This document shows positions 15,638 through 24,202 of a DNA stretch of 64,000 nucleotides, piece by piece. The first letter of the stretch is position 1. Each line of letters opens with the position of its first letter. Under the pieces are notes generated by a model, which had not been told where the DNA came from, made no database searches, and worked only from the letters and a program-made list of their open reading frames with translations. Origin of the DNA: Bacteroidia bacterium (lineage in GTDB: Bacteria > Bacteroidota > Bacteroidia > Bacteroidales > Azobacteroidaceae); contig BNYG01000001.1 of the NCBI GenBank assembly GCA_026000155.1, positions 104,727 to 168,726 on the forward strand. The letters run 5' to 3'. The translations under genes and the position numbers were made by a program.

Positions 15638-16876
15638 TCAGTCGATTTCCTCCGCTTCCGGCAAACGGTCTTGTTCTATCTCAATGGATTCACCCAGCAA
15701 TTCAATGGTCTGTTCGGCAGGCAACTCCTGCACTGTCCGCAATTTGCGTTCGATAGCCCGCGACCTGACGCCGGCCTGGTCAATAACATTAGTAGCTTCC
15801 TGCAATTTCTTTTTCGTTTTTTCCAATACAACGCCAAAATGGCCGAATTCGGTTTTGATGGCGCCTAATATTTCCCACACTTCGCTCGAACGTTTTTCGA
15901 TAGCCAGCGTTTTGAAACCCATTTGCAAGCTGCTCAGGAAAGCAACCAGATTGGTAGGCCCAACTACTGTAATTTTGAAATCGCGTTGCAAACTTTCAAA
16001 CAATCCCGTCCGGCGTAAAATTTCCGCATACAGTCCTTCCGTGGGGACAAACATAATGGCAAAATCAGTCGTTACCGGCGGATTGATGTATTTTTCGCGG
16101 ATATCTTTCGCATTTTTCTTCACCGAATTTTCAAACTGTTTGGAAATATTTTCCACCTCCCGCGGTTGGAGATTGGCAAGATTTTCATACGCTTCCAGCA
16201 AACGCTGGTAATCTTCATTGGGAAATTTCGAGTCAATCGGGAGCAATAAAGACCGGTTATCGCTGTTTTTTCCCGGCAGTTTAATTACATATTCGACTCG
16301 TTCCTGACTGCCTGCTTTAATTACGGCATTTTGTTCGTATTGTTCGGGTGATAAAATCTGTTCGAGAATAGCGCCTAACTGTATTTCTCCGAAATTACCG
16401 CGGGTTTTTACGTTCGTCAAAACCTTTTTTAAATCGCCAACACCGGATGCTAAAGATTGCATTTCGCCCAAACCTTTGTGAACCTGTTCCAAGCGTTCGC
16501 TGATCAGTTTAAAGGATTCATTAAAGCGTTTTTCAACCGTTTCCTGCAATTTTTCGTCCACCACTTTGCGCATTTCTTCCAGCTTTTTGCCGTTTTCTTC
16601 CTGCAAAGTATGTAGTCTGTTTTCGACGGTATCACCCAGTAGTTTAAATGAATGCATCAATTCTTCCCTGTTTTCTTTGAACGATTTTTGACTTTCTTCC
16701 CGGTTTCGTCCGAATTCATCGCGCAACAAGGGATCTACTTTGGAAAGACCGGACTCCAATTGGATAAGCTTTGTTTTCAAGTCCTCGGAAGGGTCTTTTA
16801 TTTTTTTTGTAATAATCAATATAACGTTAACGACTGCCAAAAGGAGGAGCGTCAGGAGTAAAATTGTTGTCAGCAT
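15638..16876 (-). CDS. rmuC: DNA recombination protein RmuC
   Basis: This 412-residue protein has one N-terminal membrane segment (LTTILLLTLLLLAVVNVILI), a coiled coil to about residue 135, then the RmuC nuclease-like domain: TRGNFGEIQLGAILEQIL, LPIDSKFPNEDYQRL and FVPTEGLYAEIL are hallmark strings. RmuC limits inversions at short inverted repeats in E. coli. That is relevant because this window is full of palindromes, though the link is only inference. Confidence 0.95.
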   Translation of the reverse strand: MLTTILLLTLLLLAVVNVILIITKKIKDPSEDLKTKLIQLESGLSKVDPLLRDEFGRNREESQKSFKENREELMHSFKLLGDTVENRLHTLQEENGKKLEEMRKVVDEKLQETVEKRFNESFKLISERLEQVHKGLGEMQSLASGVGDLKKVLTNVKTRGNFGEIQLGAILEQILSPEQYEQNAVIKAGSQERVEYVIKLPGKNSDNRSLLLPIDSKFPNEDYQRLLEAYENLANLQPREVENISKQFENSVKKNAKDIREKYINPPVTTDFAIMFVPTEGLYAEILRRTGLFESLQRDFKITVVGPTNLVAFLSSLQMGFKTLAIEKRSSEVWEILGAIKTEFGHFGVVLEKTKKKLQEATNVIDQAGVRSRAIERKLRTVQELPAEQTIELLGESIEIEQDRLPEAEEID

Positions 16877-16914
16877 TCTAATTTATTTTGATTTTAACTA
16901 TCTTTTATTTTGTA

Positions 16915-16949
16915 CAAAGATAAAATAAGTTTTTTTTATATTACCTTTG
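16915..16949. promoter_or_regulatory. Divergent promoters of rmuC and panD
   Basis: TATCTTTG on the minus strand (16922-16915) and TACCTTTG on the plus strand (16942-16949) both match TAnnTTTG. They face away from each other and lie 39 bp and 31 bp from the respective start codons. Confidence 0.6.
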
Positions 16950-16979
16950 CAGGCGATTATATTAATGAAAAAAACAAAT

Positions 16980-17333
16980 ATGTTTATTCAAGTCATTAAA
17001 TCCAAACTGCACCGGGTTACGGTAACCGAATCGAACCTGAATTATATCGGGAGCGTCACCATTGATGAAGATTTGATGGAGGTAGCCAACCTGATTGAAG
17101 GGGAAAAAGTGCAGATTGTCAACAACAACAATGGGGAACGTATTGAAACCTATGTCATTAGAGGTTTGCGAGGCTCCGGTATGATTTGCCTGAATGGCGC
17201 TGCGGCGCGTAAATTCCAACCCGGAGATATCATCATTATTATGTCTTATGCCTTAATGGATTTCGAGGAAGCTAAACAATTTAAGCCGGTAATTGTTTTT
17301 CCCGATACAGCCACCAACAAGATTTTAAATTGA
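16980..17333 (+). CDS. panD: Aspartate 1-decarboxylase (pyruvoyl-dependent)
   Basis: PanD makes beta-alanine for coenzyme A synthesis. From the ATG at 16980 the protein has 117 residues and carries the self-cleavage site YIGS with Gly24-Ser25, which generates the pyruvoyl cofactor. Other signatures are [35 protein letters not shown] and [10 protein letters not shown]. The upstream in-frame start at 16947 would overlap the -7 box, so 16980 is preferred. Confidence 0.95.
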   Translation: MFIQVIKSKLHRVTVTESNLNYIGSVTIDEDLMEVANLIEGEKVQIVNNNNGERIETYVIRGLRGSGMICLNGAAARKFQPGDIIIIMSYALMDFEEAKQFKPVIVFPDTATNKILN

Positions 17334-17335
17334 TT

Positions 17336-18232
17336 ATGCTTCATTTTGCTCCTGTCACTATCGCAGACAAAGAAACGATTCAGGCTTTTTTCGATAAAAG
17401 TACTTTCCGTAACTGCGACTTTTCTTTTTCCAACATTTTCAGTTGGGAACATTATTACAATACTACTTTTGTCGTTCACGACGACCAGTTTATATACATC
17501 CGTTTTCAGGTGGAAGGCGACGTGCCGGGTTATTTATTTCCTTTGGGCGAGGGCGATTTAAAAACGGCGATGGAACGACTGATGGAAGACGCCGAAGCGA
17601 GGAACGACGAATTCCGGTTATATGCCATTACGCCGGAAATGTTCGATTTAATCGAGAAAGCGATGCCGGGTCAATTCGCTTATGAAAAAGAAAGGGCTTG
17701 GTATGAATACATCTATTCATCTCAAGATTTAATCCATTTAATCGGAAAAAAGTATCAACCGAAACGTAATCACATCAATAAATTCAAACGCAGTTATCAA
17801 TGGGAATATCTTCCGATTACACGGGAAATTATTCCGGATTGCATAAAACTGTATGAACGGTGGTGTGCGGAAAACGGCGGTTGCAACACTGAACAATCCT
17901 TAATTGAGGAACGGATAGCCACCCAAAAAGCATTTGCCAACTACGAAAAATTGGGATTAAAAGGAGGCGCTTTACGGATAAACGGCGAAATCCTCGCCTA
18001 TTCCTACGGACAGCCTTTAACGGCAGATACGTTTGGCGTACATGCCGAGAAATGCCTGTCTGAAATCGACGGCGGTTTTACCATGATGAACCAGCAATTT
18101 GCCGAACACAACTGCGCCGATTACCTCTACATCAACCGGGAAGAAGACTTGGGATTGGAATCGCTCCGCCAGGCAAAAATGTCGTATCATCCGGTGATTT
18201 TGCTTGAAAAAGGGTTTGTGAAGAAGTTGTAA
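17336..18232 (+). CDS. DUF2156 (phosphatidylglycerol lysyltransferase-like) protein
   Basis: About 298 residues from ATG 17336. The DUF2156 pattern is clear: CDFSFSNIFSWEHYYNT near the N-terminus, then KYQPKRNHINKFKR, YSYGQPLTADTFGVHAEK and DYLYINREEDLGLESLRQAKMSYHP. The fold is a double GNAT related to MprF-type aminoacyl transferases, but for soluble members the substrate is unknown. It overlaps or abuts the panD stop and is followed 10 bp later by a GNAT gene and then a MATE gene, probably one operon. Confidence 0.88.
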   Translation: MLHFAPVTIADKETIQAFFDKSTFRNCDFSFSNIFSWEHYYNTTFVVHDDQFIYIRFQVEGDVPGYLFPLGEGDLKTAMERLMEDAEARNDEFRLYAITPEMFDLIEKAMPGQFAYEKERAWYEYIYSSQDLIHLIGKKYQPKRNHINKFKRSYQWEYLPITREIIPDCIKLYERWCAENGGCNTEQSLIEERIATQKAFANYEKLGLKGGALRINGEILAYSYGQPLTADTFGVHAEKCLSEIDGGFTMMNQQFAEHNCADYLYINREEDLGLESLRQAKMSYHPVILLEKGFVKKL

Positions 18233-18242
18233 TTTTGTACTT

Positions 18243-18737
18243 ATGATTCAATTCGGAGAAGATAAATACAAAGCGGCATTAAAAACCTTGTGGAAATGCT
18301 GTTTTCCGGAAGACGATGACGAATATATTGCTTTTTATTTCGATGAAATCTATAAAAATGACGAGTCACTGATTTATTTGGAAGACGAAAAACCGGTCGC
18401 TTTTTTACAAATGATTCCCTGGCGAAAAGGCGGTTATTTATCGGGCGTGATGACTCATCCTGAATACCAAAATAGCGGAATCAGTAGCCGGTTAATTTTG
18501 AAATCTTTCGATGAAATGAGGGAAAAAGGATATGATTATACTTTTTTAATTCCTCAAGAAAACCGGCTAACAAAATTTTACGAGAAATTCGGATATGTTT
18601 CGGCTTATCCGGAATATCAAACTGTTTTGCGTAACTTTTTCAATTGGAAAGCGATCTTATTTGTCGATGAAGATGAATTGGAATCGGCATTTCACAAAAG
18701 TATGATTAAATTTTTGCATGGAAAAACCGAGTTATAG
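18243..18737 (+). CDS. GNAT family N-acetyltransferase
   Basis: This 164-residue acetyltransferase has LSGVMTHPEYQNSGISSRLILKSFDEM as the acetyl-CoA loop and FLIPQENRLTKFYEKFGYVSAYPEY as the C-terminal motif, close to Bacteroidota proteins annotated as GNAT. The substrate is not predictable. Its end overlaps the MATE gene start by 20 bp. Confidence 0.85.
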   Translation: MIQFGEDKYKAALKTLWKCCFPEDDDEYIAFYFDEIYKNDESLIYLEDEKPVAFLQMIPWRKGGYLSGVMTHPEYQNSGISSRLILKSFDEMREKGYDYTFLIPQENRLTKFYEKFGYVSAYPEYQTVLRNFFNWKAILFVDEDELESAFHKSMIKFLHGKTEL

Positions 18738-20052
18738 TTACCGTCAAATCTGGAACATTGCCTATCCGGTTTTGTTGACTTTGTTGATACAAAACCTGAT
18801 ACAGGTCATTGATACGGCTTTTCTGGGGCACGTAGGTGAAGTGGAATTGGGAGCCTCAGCTATTGCCGGCATTTACTACATTGCCGTTTTCCAGATTGCC
18901 TTCGGATTCAGCACCGGTTCGCAAATATTAATCGGCAGGCGAAACGGCGAAAAAAATTACGATCAAATCGGGCAAATTGTGATAGGAGGAGCTGTTTTCC
19001 TCTGGACCATGGCGTTGCTTATCTTCCTGTTCACCCGCATTTGTTCGGAATCTATTTTAAGCCGGGCGCTTTCTTCCAAGAATGTTTTGCAAGCCTCGCT
19101 CGATTATTTGGATTGGCGTATCTGGGGAATATTTTTTTCAACGACCAATGTCATGTTCCGGGCATTTTTTGTAGGAATCACCCGTACCAAAGTGTTGACT
19201 GCCAATGCAATCCTGATGGCTTTGACCAATGTATTTTTCGATTATGTCCTGATATTCGGTCATTGGGGATTTCCGGCGATGGGAATCGGCGGCGCTGCTT
19301 TGGCATCGGTGATTGCCGAAGCCAGTTCCGTCCTCTTTTTTATCATTTACACTTGGGCAGCCGTTGACTTAAAAAAGTACGGTTTCACCGGCATTATCCT
19401 GAAGAATTTGCGGATAATCAAGAGCATCCTGAATGTTTCTTTTTCTTTGATGATCCAGTATTTCCTTTCGCTAAGCACCTGGTTGATCTTCTTTCTGGCT
19501 ATCGAACGAATGGGAGAAACTACTTTGGCTGTTTCCAATATTATCCGCAGCTTTTACATGATTATCGGGATTCCCGTTTTTGCCCTGTCCGCCACCGCCA
19601 GCACCTTGGTCAGCAATAGTATAGGAGCCGGGAAACAAAAAGAAGTGATTGCTTTGATATGGAAAATAGCTCGCCTGGCATTGTGCATCAGCTTGGTATT
19701 CATCCTGTTTTTAGGTTTGTTCCCGGAATTAGCTTTGAGCGTTTACACCTCCGATCCGGAATTAATCCGGGCATCCATTCCGTCCCTTTATGTGATTTTG
19801 TTCGTATTAATCGTATTGTCCGTTGGAAACGTCTTTTTTCAGTCGGTTTCGGGAACTGGAAACACTAAATCCGCCCTTTTCATCGAAACGACTACGCTAA
19901 TTGTTTACTGTTTTTGGATGTGGCTGGTAGCCATTCATCTGAAAGCGCCTTTAGCTGTTTGCTGGACTTCCGAATTAATTTATGCCGTTTTCATCGGTAC
20001 TTTCAGTTATATTTATATCAAAAGAGGAAATTGGGAAAACAAAAGAATATAA
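18718..20052 (+). CDS. MATE family efflux transporter
   Basis: This 444-residue integral membrane protein has about twelve helices in two homologous halves. MATE signatures include GHVGEVELGASAIAG in helix 1-2, FGFSTGSQILIGRRNGEKN and ALSATASTLVSNSIGAGKQKE in the second half. It exports cationic drugs or metabolites using Na+ or H+. It is the last gene of the panD-DUF2156-GNAT-MATE run. Confidence 0.92.
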   Translation: MEKPSYSYRQIWNIAYPVLLTLLIQNLIQVIDTAFLGHVGEVELGASAIAGIYYIAVFQIAFGFSTGSQILIGRRNGEKNYDQIGQIVIGGAVFLWTMALLIFLFTRICSESILSRALSSKNVLQASLDYLDWRIWGIFFSTTNVMFRAFFVGITRTKVLTANAILMALTNVFFDYVLIFGHWGFPAMGIGGAALASVIAEASSVLFFIIYTWAAVDLKKYGFTGIILKNLRIIKSILNVSFSLMIQYFLSLSTWLIFFLAIERMGETTLAVSNIIRSFYMIIGIPVFALSATASTLVSNSIGAGKQKEVIALIWKIARLALCISLVFILFLGLFPELALSVYTSDPELIRASIPSLYVILFVLIVLSVGNVFFQSVSGTGNTKSALFIETTTLIVYCFWMWLVAIHLKAPLAVCWTSELIYAVFIGTFSYIYIKRGNWENKRI

Positions 20053-20071
20053 TTTTTAAATAGACATCAAA

Positions 20072-20656
20072 ATGAAAAAAGTGATTTTATTTGTAGTGAT
20101 TAGCTTGGCAATTTCAAGTGTCGCAGCACAAAACAACGGAGAACAAGCCGGAAAACACGAATTATCGGCAGGCGTAGGTGTGTTTAGTTTCAATCAAGCT
20201 TTGTCGGCTTTAGGCGATCTTTTAGGCACGGCAGCTACCGCCGGTTATGTTACTACAGCCGGCGATTATAATTGGTTCACGCCGTTTATCAGTTATCAAT
20301 ATGCTTTCAGCAAGCGGTTTTCACTGGGCGGGACTTTTGCTTTCGATTACAATACCTTGAAAGTATCGAACCACGATACTCCGGTGGGAAATTACAAGCG
20401 GTATTATTCTACTTTCTCGTTAGAAGGCGTACTCAATTACATGAATAACGGCAACAGCCGCTTATATGGTTTGCTGGGCGGCGGCGTTACCGTTACTTCC
20501 ATACCGGATAACAAGGAAAAAATCAATAATCTTGTTTATCCGAATTTTCAAATCAGCCCAATCGGATACAAATTCGGCGATAAAATCGGGGGTTTTGTCG
20601 AATTGGGATACGGATATAAGGGATTTATTAATGCCGGGGTTTTTACCCGGTTTTAA
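20072..20656 (+). CDS. Putative outer-membrane beta-barrel protein
   Basis: This 194-residue protein has a signal peptide (MKKVILFVVISLAISSVAAQ) and alternating aromatic strands such as WFTPFISYQYAFSKRFSLGGTFAFDY and YYSTFSLEGVLNYMNN, ending GFINAGVFTRF with a terminal Phe. These features fit a small 8-strand OmpW/OmpA-like barrel. It follows the MATE gene by 19 bp. Function unknown. Confidence 0.7.
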   Translation: MKKVILFVVISLAISSVAAQNNGEQAGKHELSAGVGVFSFNQALSALGDLLGTAATAGYVTTAGDYNWFTPFISYQYAFSKRFSLGGTFAFDYNTLKVSNHDTPVGNYKRYYSTFSLEGVLNYMNNGNSRLYGLLGGGVTVTSIPDNKEKINNLVYPNFQISPIGYKFGDKIGGFVELGYGYKGFINAGVFTRF

Positions 20657-20684
20657 TCGTTTATTTTTATATCAGAAAAGGGGG

Positions 20685-20798
20685 ATGGAAAAACAAGAAA
20701 AATTGAAGCAAGCTACAATAGAATTGCGAAAAATAAAGTTGATTTTGTGCATAATATCAATTATTTATGAAATTCTTTGTATTTTTGTTTCCGAATAA
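20685..20798 (+). CDS. Possible 37-residue membrane peptide
   Basis: ATG 20685 follows AAAAGGGGG and opens a short frame: a charged helix (MEKQEKLKQATIELRKIK) and one hydrophobic segment (LILCIISIIYEILCIFV). It is just after the barrel gene. Coding status is uncertain. Confidence 0.35.
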   Translation: MEKQEKLKQATIELRKIKLILCIISIIYEILCIFVSE

Positions 20799-20883
20799 CG
20801 TTAAATTTTTTGTATATGGTATAATCGCGTAGTAATACGCACATTTTAAAATATTAAAAATTGAGCTTTTAGCTCTTATTCTC

Positions 20884-21092
20884 ACTTCTCGAAATCGGCA
20901 AAATTTCCAAAAAGTAGTATACGTTGTGTACAGAGAATAAGTCGCGAAGGTTCACGCTCAATGGGCGTGAACTGTTCGTGCTTATTTGTGTACATTACGG
21001 TTTTGCCGAACCACGAGAAGTCAAATAAGCAATCAACGAACAGTTTCACGCTTTTTTGCTTGAGTTTAAGAGTTTTATGCTCACTAAAACTC
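20884..21092 (+). promoter_or_regulatory. Structured leader with mutually exclusive hairpins (attenuator-like) before the methylase operon
   Basis: Hairpin A pairs GTTCACGC (20950-20957) with GCGTGAAC (20965-20972) and is extended by outer pairings (20884 region ACTTCTCG with CGAGAAGT ending 21021; CGGCAAAA with TTTTGCCG). The 3' half of hairpin A, GCGTGAACTGTTCGT (20965-20979), can instead pair with ACGAACAGTTTCACGC (21036-21051), which is followed by T6 (21052-21057). That is the layout of a terminator opposed by an antiterminator. A third hairpin (AGAGTTTTA 21069-21077 with TAAAACTCT 21084-21092) ends 7 bp before the ATG. Confidence 0.6.
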
Positions 21093-21099
21093 TCAAACA

Positions 21100-22077
21100 A
21101 TGGCAAACGAAAATCTGCACAAGGCAAACAAAGCAAAAAATGACGAGTTCTATACTCAACTGTCCGATATTGAAAAAGAACTGCGACATTACAAACAACA
21201 ATTCAAAGGCAAAACTGTACTTTGTAATTGCGACGACCCACGAGTGAGCAACTTCTTTCATTATTTTTCTTACAATTTTGATGTTTTAGGACTGAAAAAA
21301 TTGATTGCCACCTGTTACAAAAATCAAGATGCCGATTTATTCAGCGAAAACAAATCAGAACAAGCAATTTATTTGGAATATTATGGCGACAAAAATGGTA
21401 ACAATGTTCCAAATCCGGAAGAAATCGGAATAAAACCACTTAAAGGCGATGGTGATTTTCGTAGTAAAGAATGTATCGAATTACTAGAACAAGCCGATAT
21501 TGTGGTAACAAACCCGCCGTTTTCGCTGTTTCGCGAGTATGTGGCGCAACTTGTAGAGTATGATAAAAAGTTTCTAATAATTGGCAGTAAAAATTCTATT
21601 ACCTATAAAGAAATTTTTAAGTTGATTAAGGAAAATAAAATATGGCTTGGCAATGGATTTGATAATGGCAATGCGTATTTTAGAACTCCATACGCCAATA
21701 ATTATGCAGAAGGCGTATATAATGCAGAAACAGGACTTGTGAAATTTCGCAATGTTGGTTGGTTTACTAATATGGATTTTTCAAAACGCCATGAAGATTT
21801 AATTCTTTATAAAACCTACAATTCCGAAGAATATCCTAAATACGACAACTACGATGCAATAAATATTGACAAAACAGCGGATATTCCTATGAATTATGAT
21901 GGTTATATGGGTGTCCCAATAACCTTTCTTGACAAATTTAATCCGGAACAATTTGAGATTAAAGGAATTGACAGATATGTTGAAGATAATCCAACATTTG
22001 GACATAGATTTACAATAAATGGGAAAGAAATTTATGCCCGAATCTTGATTAAAAACAAAAGAATAAGAGAGGAATAA
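21100..22077 (+). CDS. EcoRI-type adenine-specific DNA methyltransferase
   Basis: This 325-residue protein resembles the adenine methyltransferase EcoRI family. VVTNPPFSLFREYV (NPPF at 138-141) is the catalytic motif IV, KTVLCNCDDPRVSNFFHYF matches the family's N-terminal region, and FLIIGSKNSITYKEIF and WLGNGFDNGNAYF follow. It would N6-methylate adenine in a specific site using SAM. It is the first gene of a three-gene operon with 1-bp gaps; no ordinary EcoRI-type endonuclease sits beside it. Confidence 0.9.
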   Translation: MANENLHKANKAKNDEFYTQLSDIEKELRHYKQQFKGKTVLCNCDDPRVSNFFHYFSYNFDVLGLKKLIATCYKNQDADLFSENKSEQAIYLEYYGDKNGNNVPNPEEIGIKPLKGDGDFRSKECIELLEQADIVVTNPPFSLFREYVAQLVEYDKKFLIIGSKNSITYKEIFKLIKENKIWLGNGFDNGNAYFRTPYANNYAEGVYNAETGLVKFRNVGWFTNMDFSKRHEDLILYKTYNSEEYPKYDNYDAINIDKTADIPMNYDGYMGVPITFLDKFNPEQFEIKGIDRYVEDNPTFGHRFTINGKEIYARILIKNKRIREE

Positions 22078-22078
22078 A

Positions 22079-22915
22079 ATGATACCAAAAGAAATACAGG
22101 CATTGTTTGATTTTATTGACTATTTGGATAGCAATAAAAAAGAATATATCGAAAATTATATTCCGTTGATTACTGAACAAAAATTGTTGGATGAAAAAAG
22201 GCAAAAATTAAAACCTATTGACAATTACAAAAAAAGACAACAATACAATAACATTCAAACAGAAATATCTGAAAAATCAACTCCAATAAAAAATGGTATT
22301 TGGAATCCGATTTTAAACAAATTGAAAGAATTAAAAATTTGGGCGGGCGATGATACTTTTGCAAGTATTTGGAATAATAATATTTCCGCAATATCGAAAT
22401 TAAAAGAAAATTTCACGAAAGAAGATATTGTGCTAATACTACAACACAAGCAAAAGTATTTGAGTTTCAGAGAAGAAACAAATATCGATTTTCTTTGTTT
22501 AGGTTTTGCTTTTAGCGCATTAGACGAAGTTTTGAAAGAACTTTTTGATTTTTTCAAAGACACAGAAGAAAATGAATTTGAAAATTTTGAAACAAAAACG
22601 ATTAAAGTAAACAGTGTTAAAGAAGCTATAAAAATTCTAAAAGAAAACCAAAATTCAAAAATTGCAATTCCTATTGAAACTATTTTTGCAAAACAGGAAA
22701 CAATACAAACAAATTCCAAAAACATAAAAAATCGAAAAAAATGGATATACATTTCAATTATAATTGTTATTGTTGGAGTTGTAATACTTGTTGAATGTCC
22801 CAATATTATTGATTGGTTATGGAAAATAATTTTGGGAATTACTTCTCTCGGTGGTTTATGGGGAGCAATTAACTTAATTCTAAATCTGTATAGTAAATTC
22901 AAAAAACAAACATAA
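22079..22915 (+). CDS. Unknown protein with C-terminal membrane hairpin, middle gene of the methylase operon
   Basis: This 278-residue protein has a long, charged, mostly helical and Lys/Asn/Glu-rich cytoplasmic part. It ends with two membrane segments (WIYISIIIVIVGVVILV and IILGITSLGGLWGAINLILNLY). The low G+C differs from the flanking housekeeping genes. Start and stop lie one base from both neighbours, so it is surely part of the unit. C-terminal membrane pairs recur among membrane-disrupting effectors of defence systems, but that role is only an inference. I recognise no domain. Confidence 0.75.
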   Translation: MIPKEIQALFDFIDYLDSNKKEYIENYIPLITEQKLLDEKRQKLKPIDNYKKRQQYNNIQTEISEKSTPIKNGIWNPILNKLKELKIWAGDDTFASIWNNNISAISKLKENFTKEDIVLILQHKQKYLSFREETNIDFLCLGFAFSALDEVLKELFDFFKDTEENEFENFETKTIKVNSVKEAIKILKENQNSKIAIPIETIFAKQETIQTNSKNIKNRKKWIYISIIIVIVGVVILVECPNIIDWLWKIILGITSLGGLWGAINLILNLYSKFKKQT

Positions 22916-22916
22916 T

Positions 22917-24008
22917 ATGAAAATCGAATTAAAAGAAATTACAATCCGCGAATTAACAAACGGTTATGCTGATAATCAAGAAAATGGCGTTGTTGGTTAT
23001 GGTGGGAAATTAGATATTCGTCCGCCTTTCCAAAGGGAATTTGTTTATGGCGACAAAGAACGAAATGCCGTAATTGATACGGTGCAAAAAGATTTTCCGT
23101 TGAATGTAATGTATTGGGCTGTCCAAGTCCCCCTTGAGGGGGATTTAGGGGGATTTGAAGTGATAGACGGTCAACAACGAACTATTTCCATTTGTCAATA
23201 TGTGAATGGTGATTTCTCATTGAATGGTTTGGCTTTTCATAATCTTACCAAGGATAAAAAAGAACAACTGCTCAATTATAAACTGATGGTTTATTTTTGT
23301 GAAGGAACAGACAGTGAAAAATTGGAATGGTTTAAGACCATAAACATTGCAGGAAAAGAACTTACCAATCAGGAATTGCGAAATGCCGTTTATTCGGGTT
23401 CGTGGGTGACGGATGCCAAAAGATATTTTTCTAAAAACAATCGCCCTAAAATTGGCGATGAATATCTGAGTGGCTCGGCAAATCGGCAGGAGTATTTTGA
23501 AACGGCTATTGATTGGATTTCCGAAGGCAATATTGAAAGATATATGTCCGACCACCAGCACACCAAAGATGCTCTTGATTTATGGAGTTATTTTCAGCGA
23601 GTGATAAATTGGGTAAAAGCCACTTTCCCAAAGTATCGCAGAGAAATGAAAGGAATAGAATGGGGATTTCTGTATAATCAATACAAGGACACGATGCTTG
23701 ACGCAGTGAAGTTGGAAAATGAAATAGCCAAGTTGATGTCGGACGATGATGTTACCAAAAAATCCGGTATTTATCGGTATGTTTTAACTCGCGAAGAAAA
23801 ATATCTTTCAATTCGTACATTTACCGACAATATGAAACGAGAATCTTATGAAAAGCAGGACGAAATTTGTATAAAATGCCAAAAACAATGTAAAATTGAA
23901 GAAATGGAAGCCGACCATATAACGCCTTGGCACGAGGGCGGAAAAACGATTGCTGAAAATTGTCAGATGTTATGTAAAGAGTGTAATCGCAGGAAATCAG
24001 GGAAATAG
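22917..24008 (+). CDS. DUF262 and HNH domain nuclease
   Basis: This 363-residue protein has an N-terminal DUF262 domain with RPPFQREFVY (35-44) and VIDGQQRTIS (DGQQR at 84-88), the nucleotide-handling motif of GmrSD- and SspE-like enzymes. A C-terminal McrA-type HNH follows (CIKCQ about 318-322, EADHITPWHEGG, CQMLCKECNRRKSGK), with zinc cysteines and the catalytic His. It likely cuts DNA and, beside a methylase, could be the restriction part. Around residues 70-79 a CCCCC/GGGGG palindrome adds about nine residues (QVPLEGDLG) just before the DGQQR motif. Confidence 0.88.
   Translation: MKIELKEITIRELTNGYADNQENGVVGYGGKLDIRPPFQREFVYGDKERNAVIDTVQKDFPLNVMYWAVQVPLEGDLGGFEVIDGQQRTISICQYVNGDFSLNGLAFHNLTKDKKEQLLNYKLMVYFCEGTDSEKLEWFKTINIAGKELTNQELRNAVYSGSWVTDAKRYFSKNNRPKIGDEYLSGSANRQEYFETAIDWISEGNIERYMSDHQHTKDALDLWSYFQRVINWVKATFPKYRREMKGIEWGFLYNQYKDTMLDAVKLENEIAKLMSDDDVTKKSGIYRYVLTREEKYLSIRTFTDNMKRESYEKQDEICIKCQKQCKIEEMEADHITPWHEGGKTIAENCQMLCKECNRRKSGK
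23121..23156 (+). repeat. Small palindromic insertion in the DUF262 gene
   Basis: CCCCC (23129-23133) and GGGGG (23138-23142) flank TTGA, and a further ATTTAGGGGGATTT follows. The stretch is in frame and corresponds to the extra residues QVPLEGDLG before the DGQQR motif. It looks like another translated palindromic element. Confidence 0.5.
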
Positions 24009-24019
24009 ACTTTCGATAA

Positions 24020-24121
24020 CCGATAAACGGTATCCGCGAGTTGATAACTAAAATCATCTACCCCGAAAACAAATACAACGACGAAAAAGAGGAAAATAAG
24101 TGGCTGAATGTGCATTTTTAA
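24020..24121 (+). pseudogene. C-terminal fragment of an unidentified gene
   Basis: Directly after the DUF262 gene, an open frame without start reads PINGIRELITKIIYPENKYN and continues to EENKWLNVHF before TAA at 24119-24121. It reads like a genuine protein end. It may be the tail of a lost neighbour of the methylase operon, leaving a rearrangement point at about 24010-24020. Confidence 0.4.
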
Positions 24122-24163
24122 TAGAGATTCAGCCACTTATTTTAAAATATATTTGGCTGAATG
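24098..24163 (+). promoter_or_regulatory. GGCTGAAT dyad and direct repeat before the DUF234 ATPase gene
   Basis: AAGTGGCTGAAT (24098-24109) and ATTCAGCCACTT (24127-24138) are perfect 12-bp inverted arms, and TTGGCTGAATGTAC occurs again from 24153. A related GGCTGATTAT dyad flanks the second DUF234 ATPase gene at 56288, so this may be an operator or element end tied to these genes. Confidence 0.5.
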
Positions 24164-24202
24164 TACACTTTTTACTAACTTTACGCCAAAAATAGCAAGG
24201 TC

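Noticed and set aside
20884-21020. Retron-type structured RNA before the methylase
   Set aside because: No reverse transcriptase is encoded nearby, and the geometry with a T-run fits an attenuator better.
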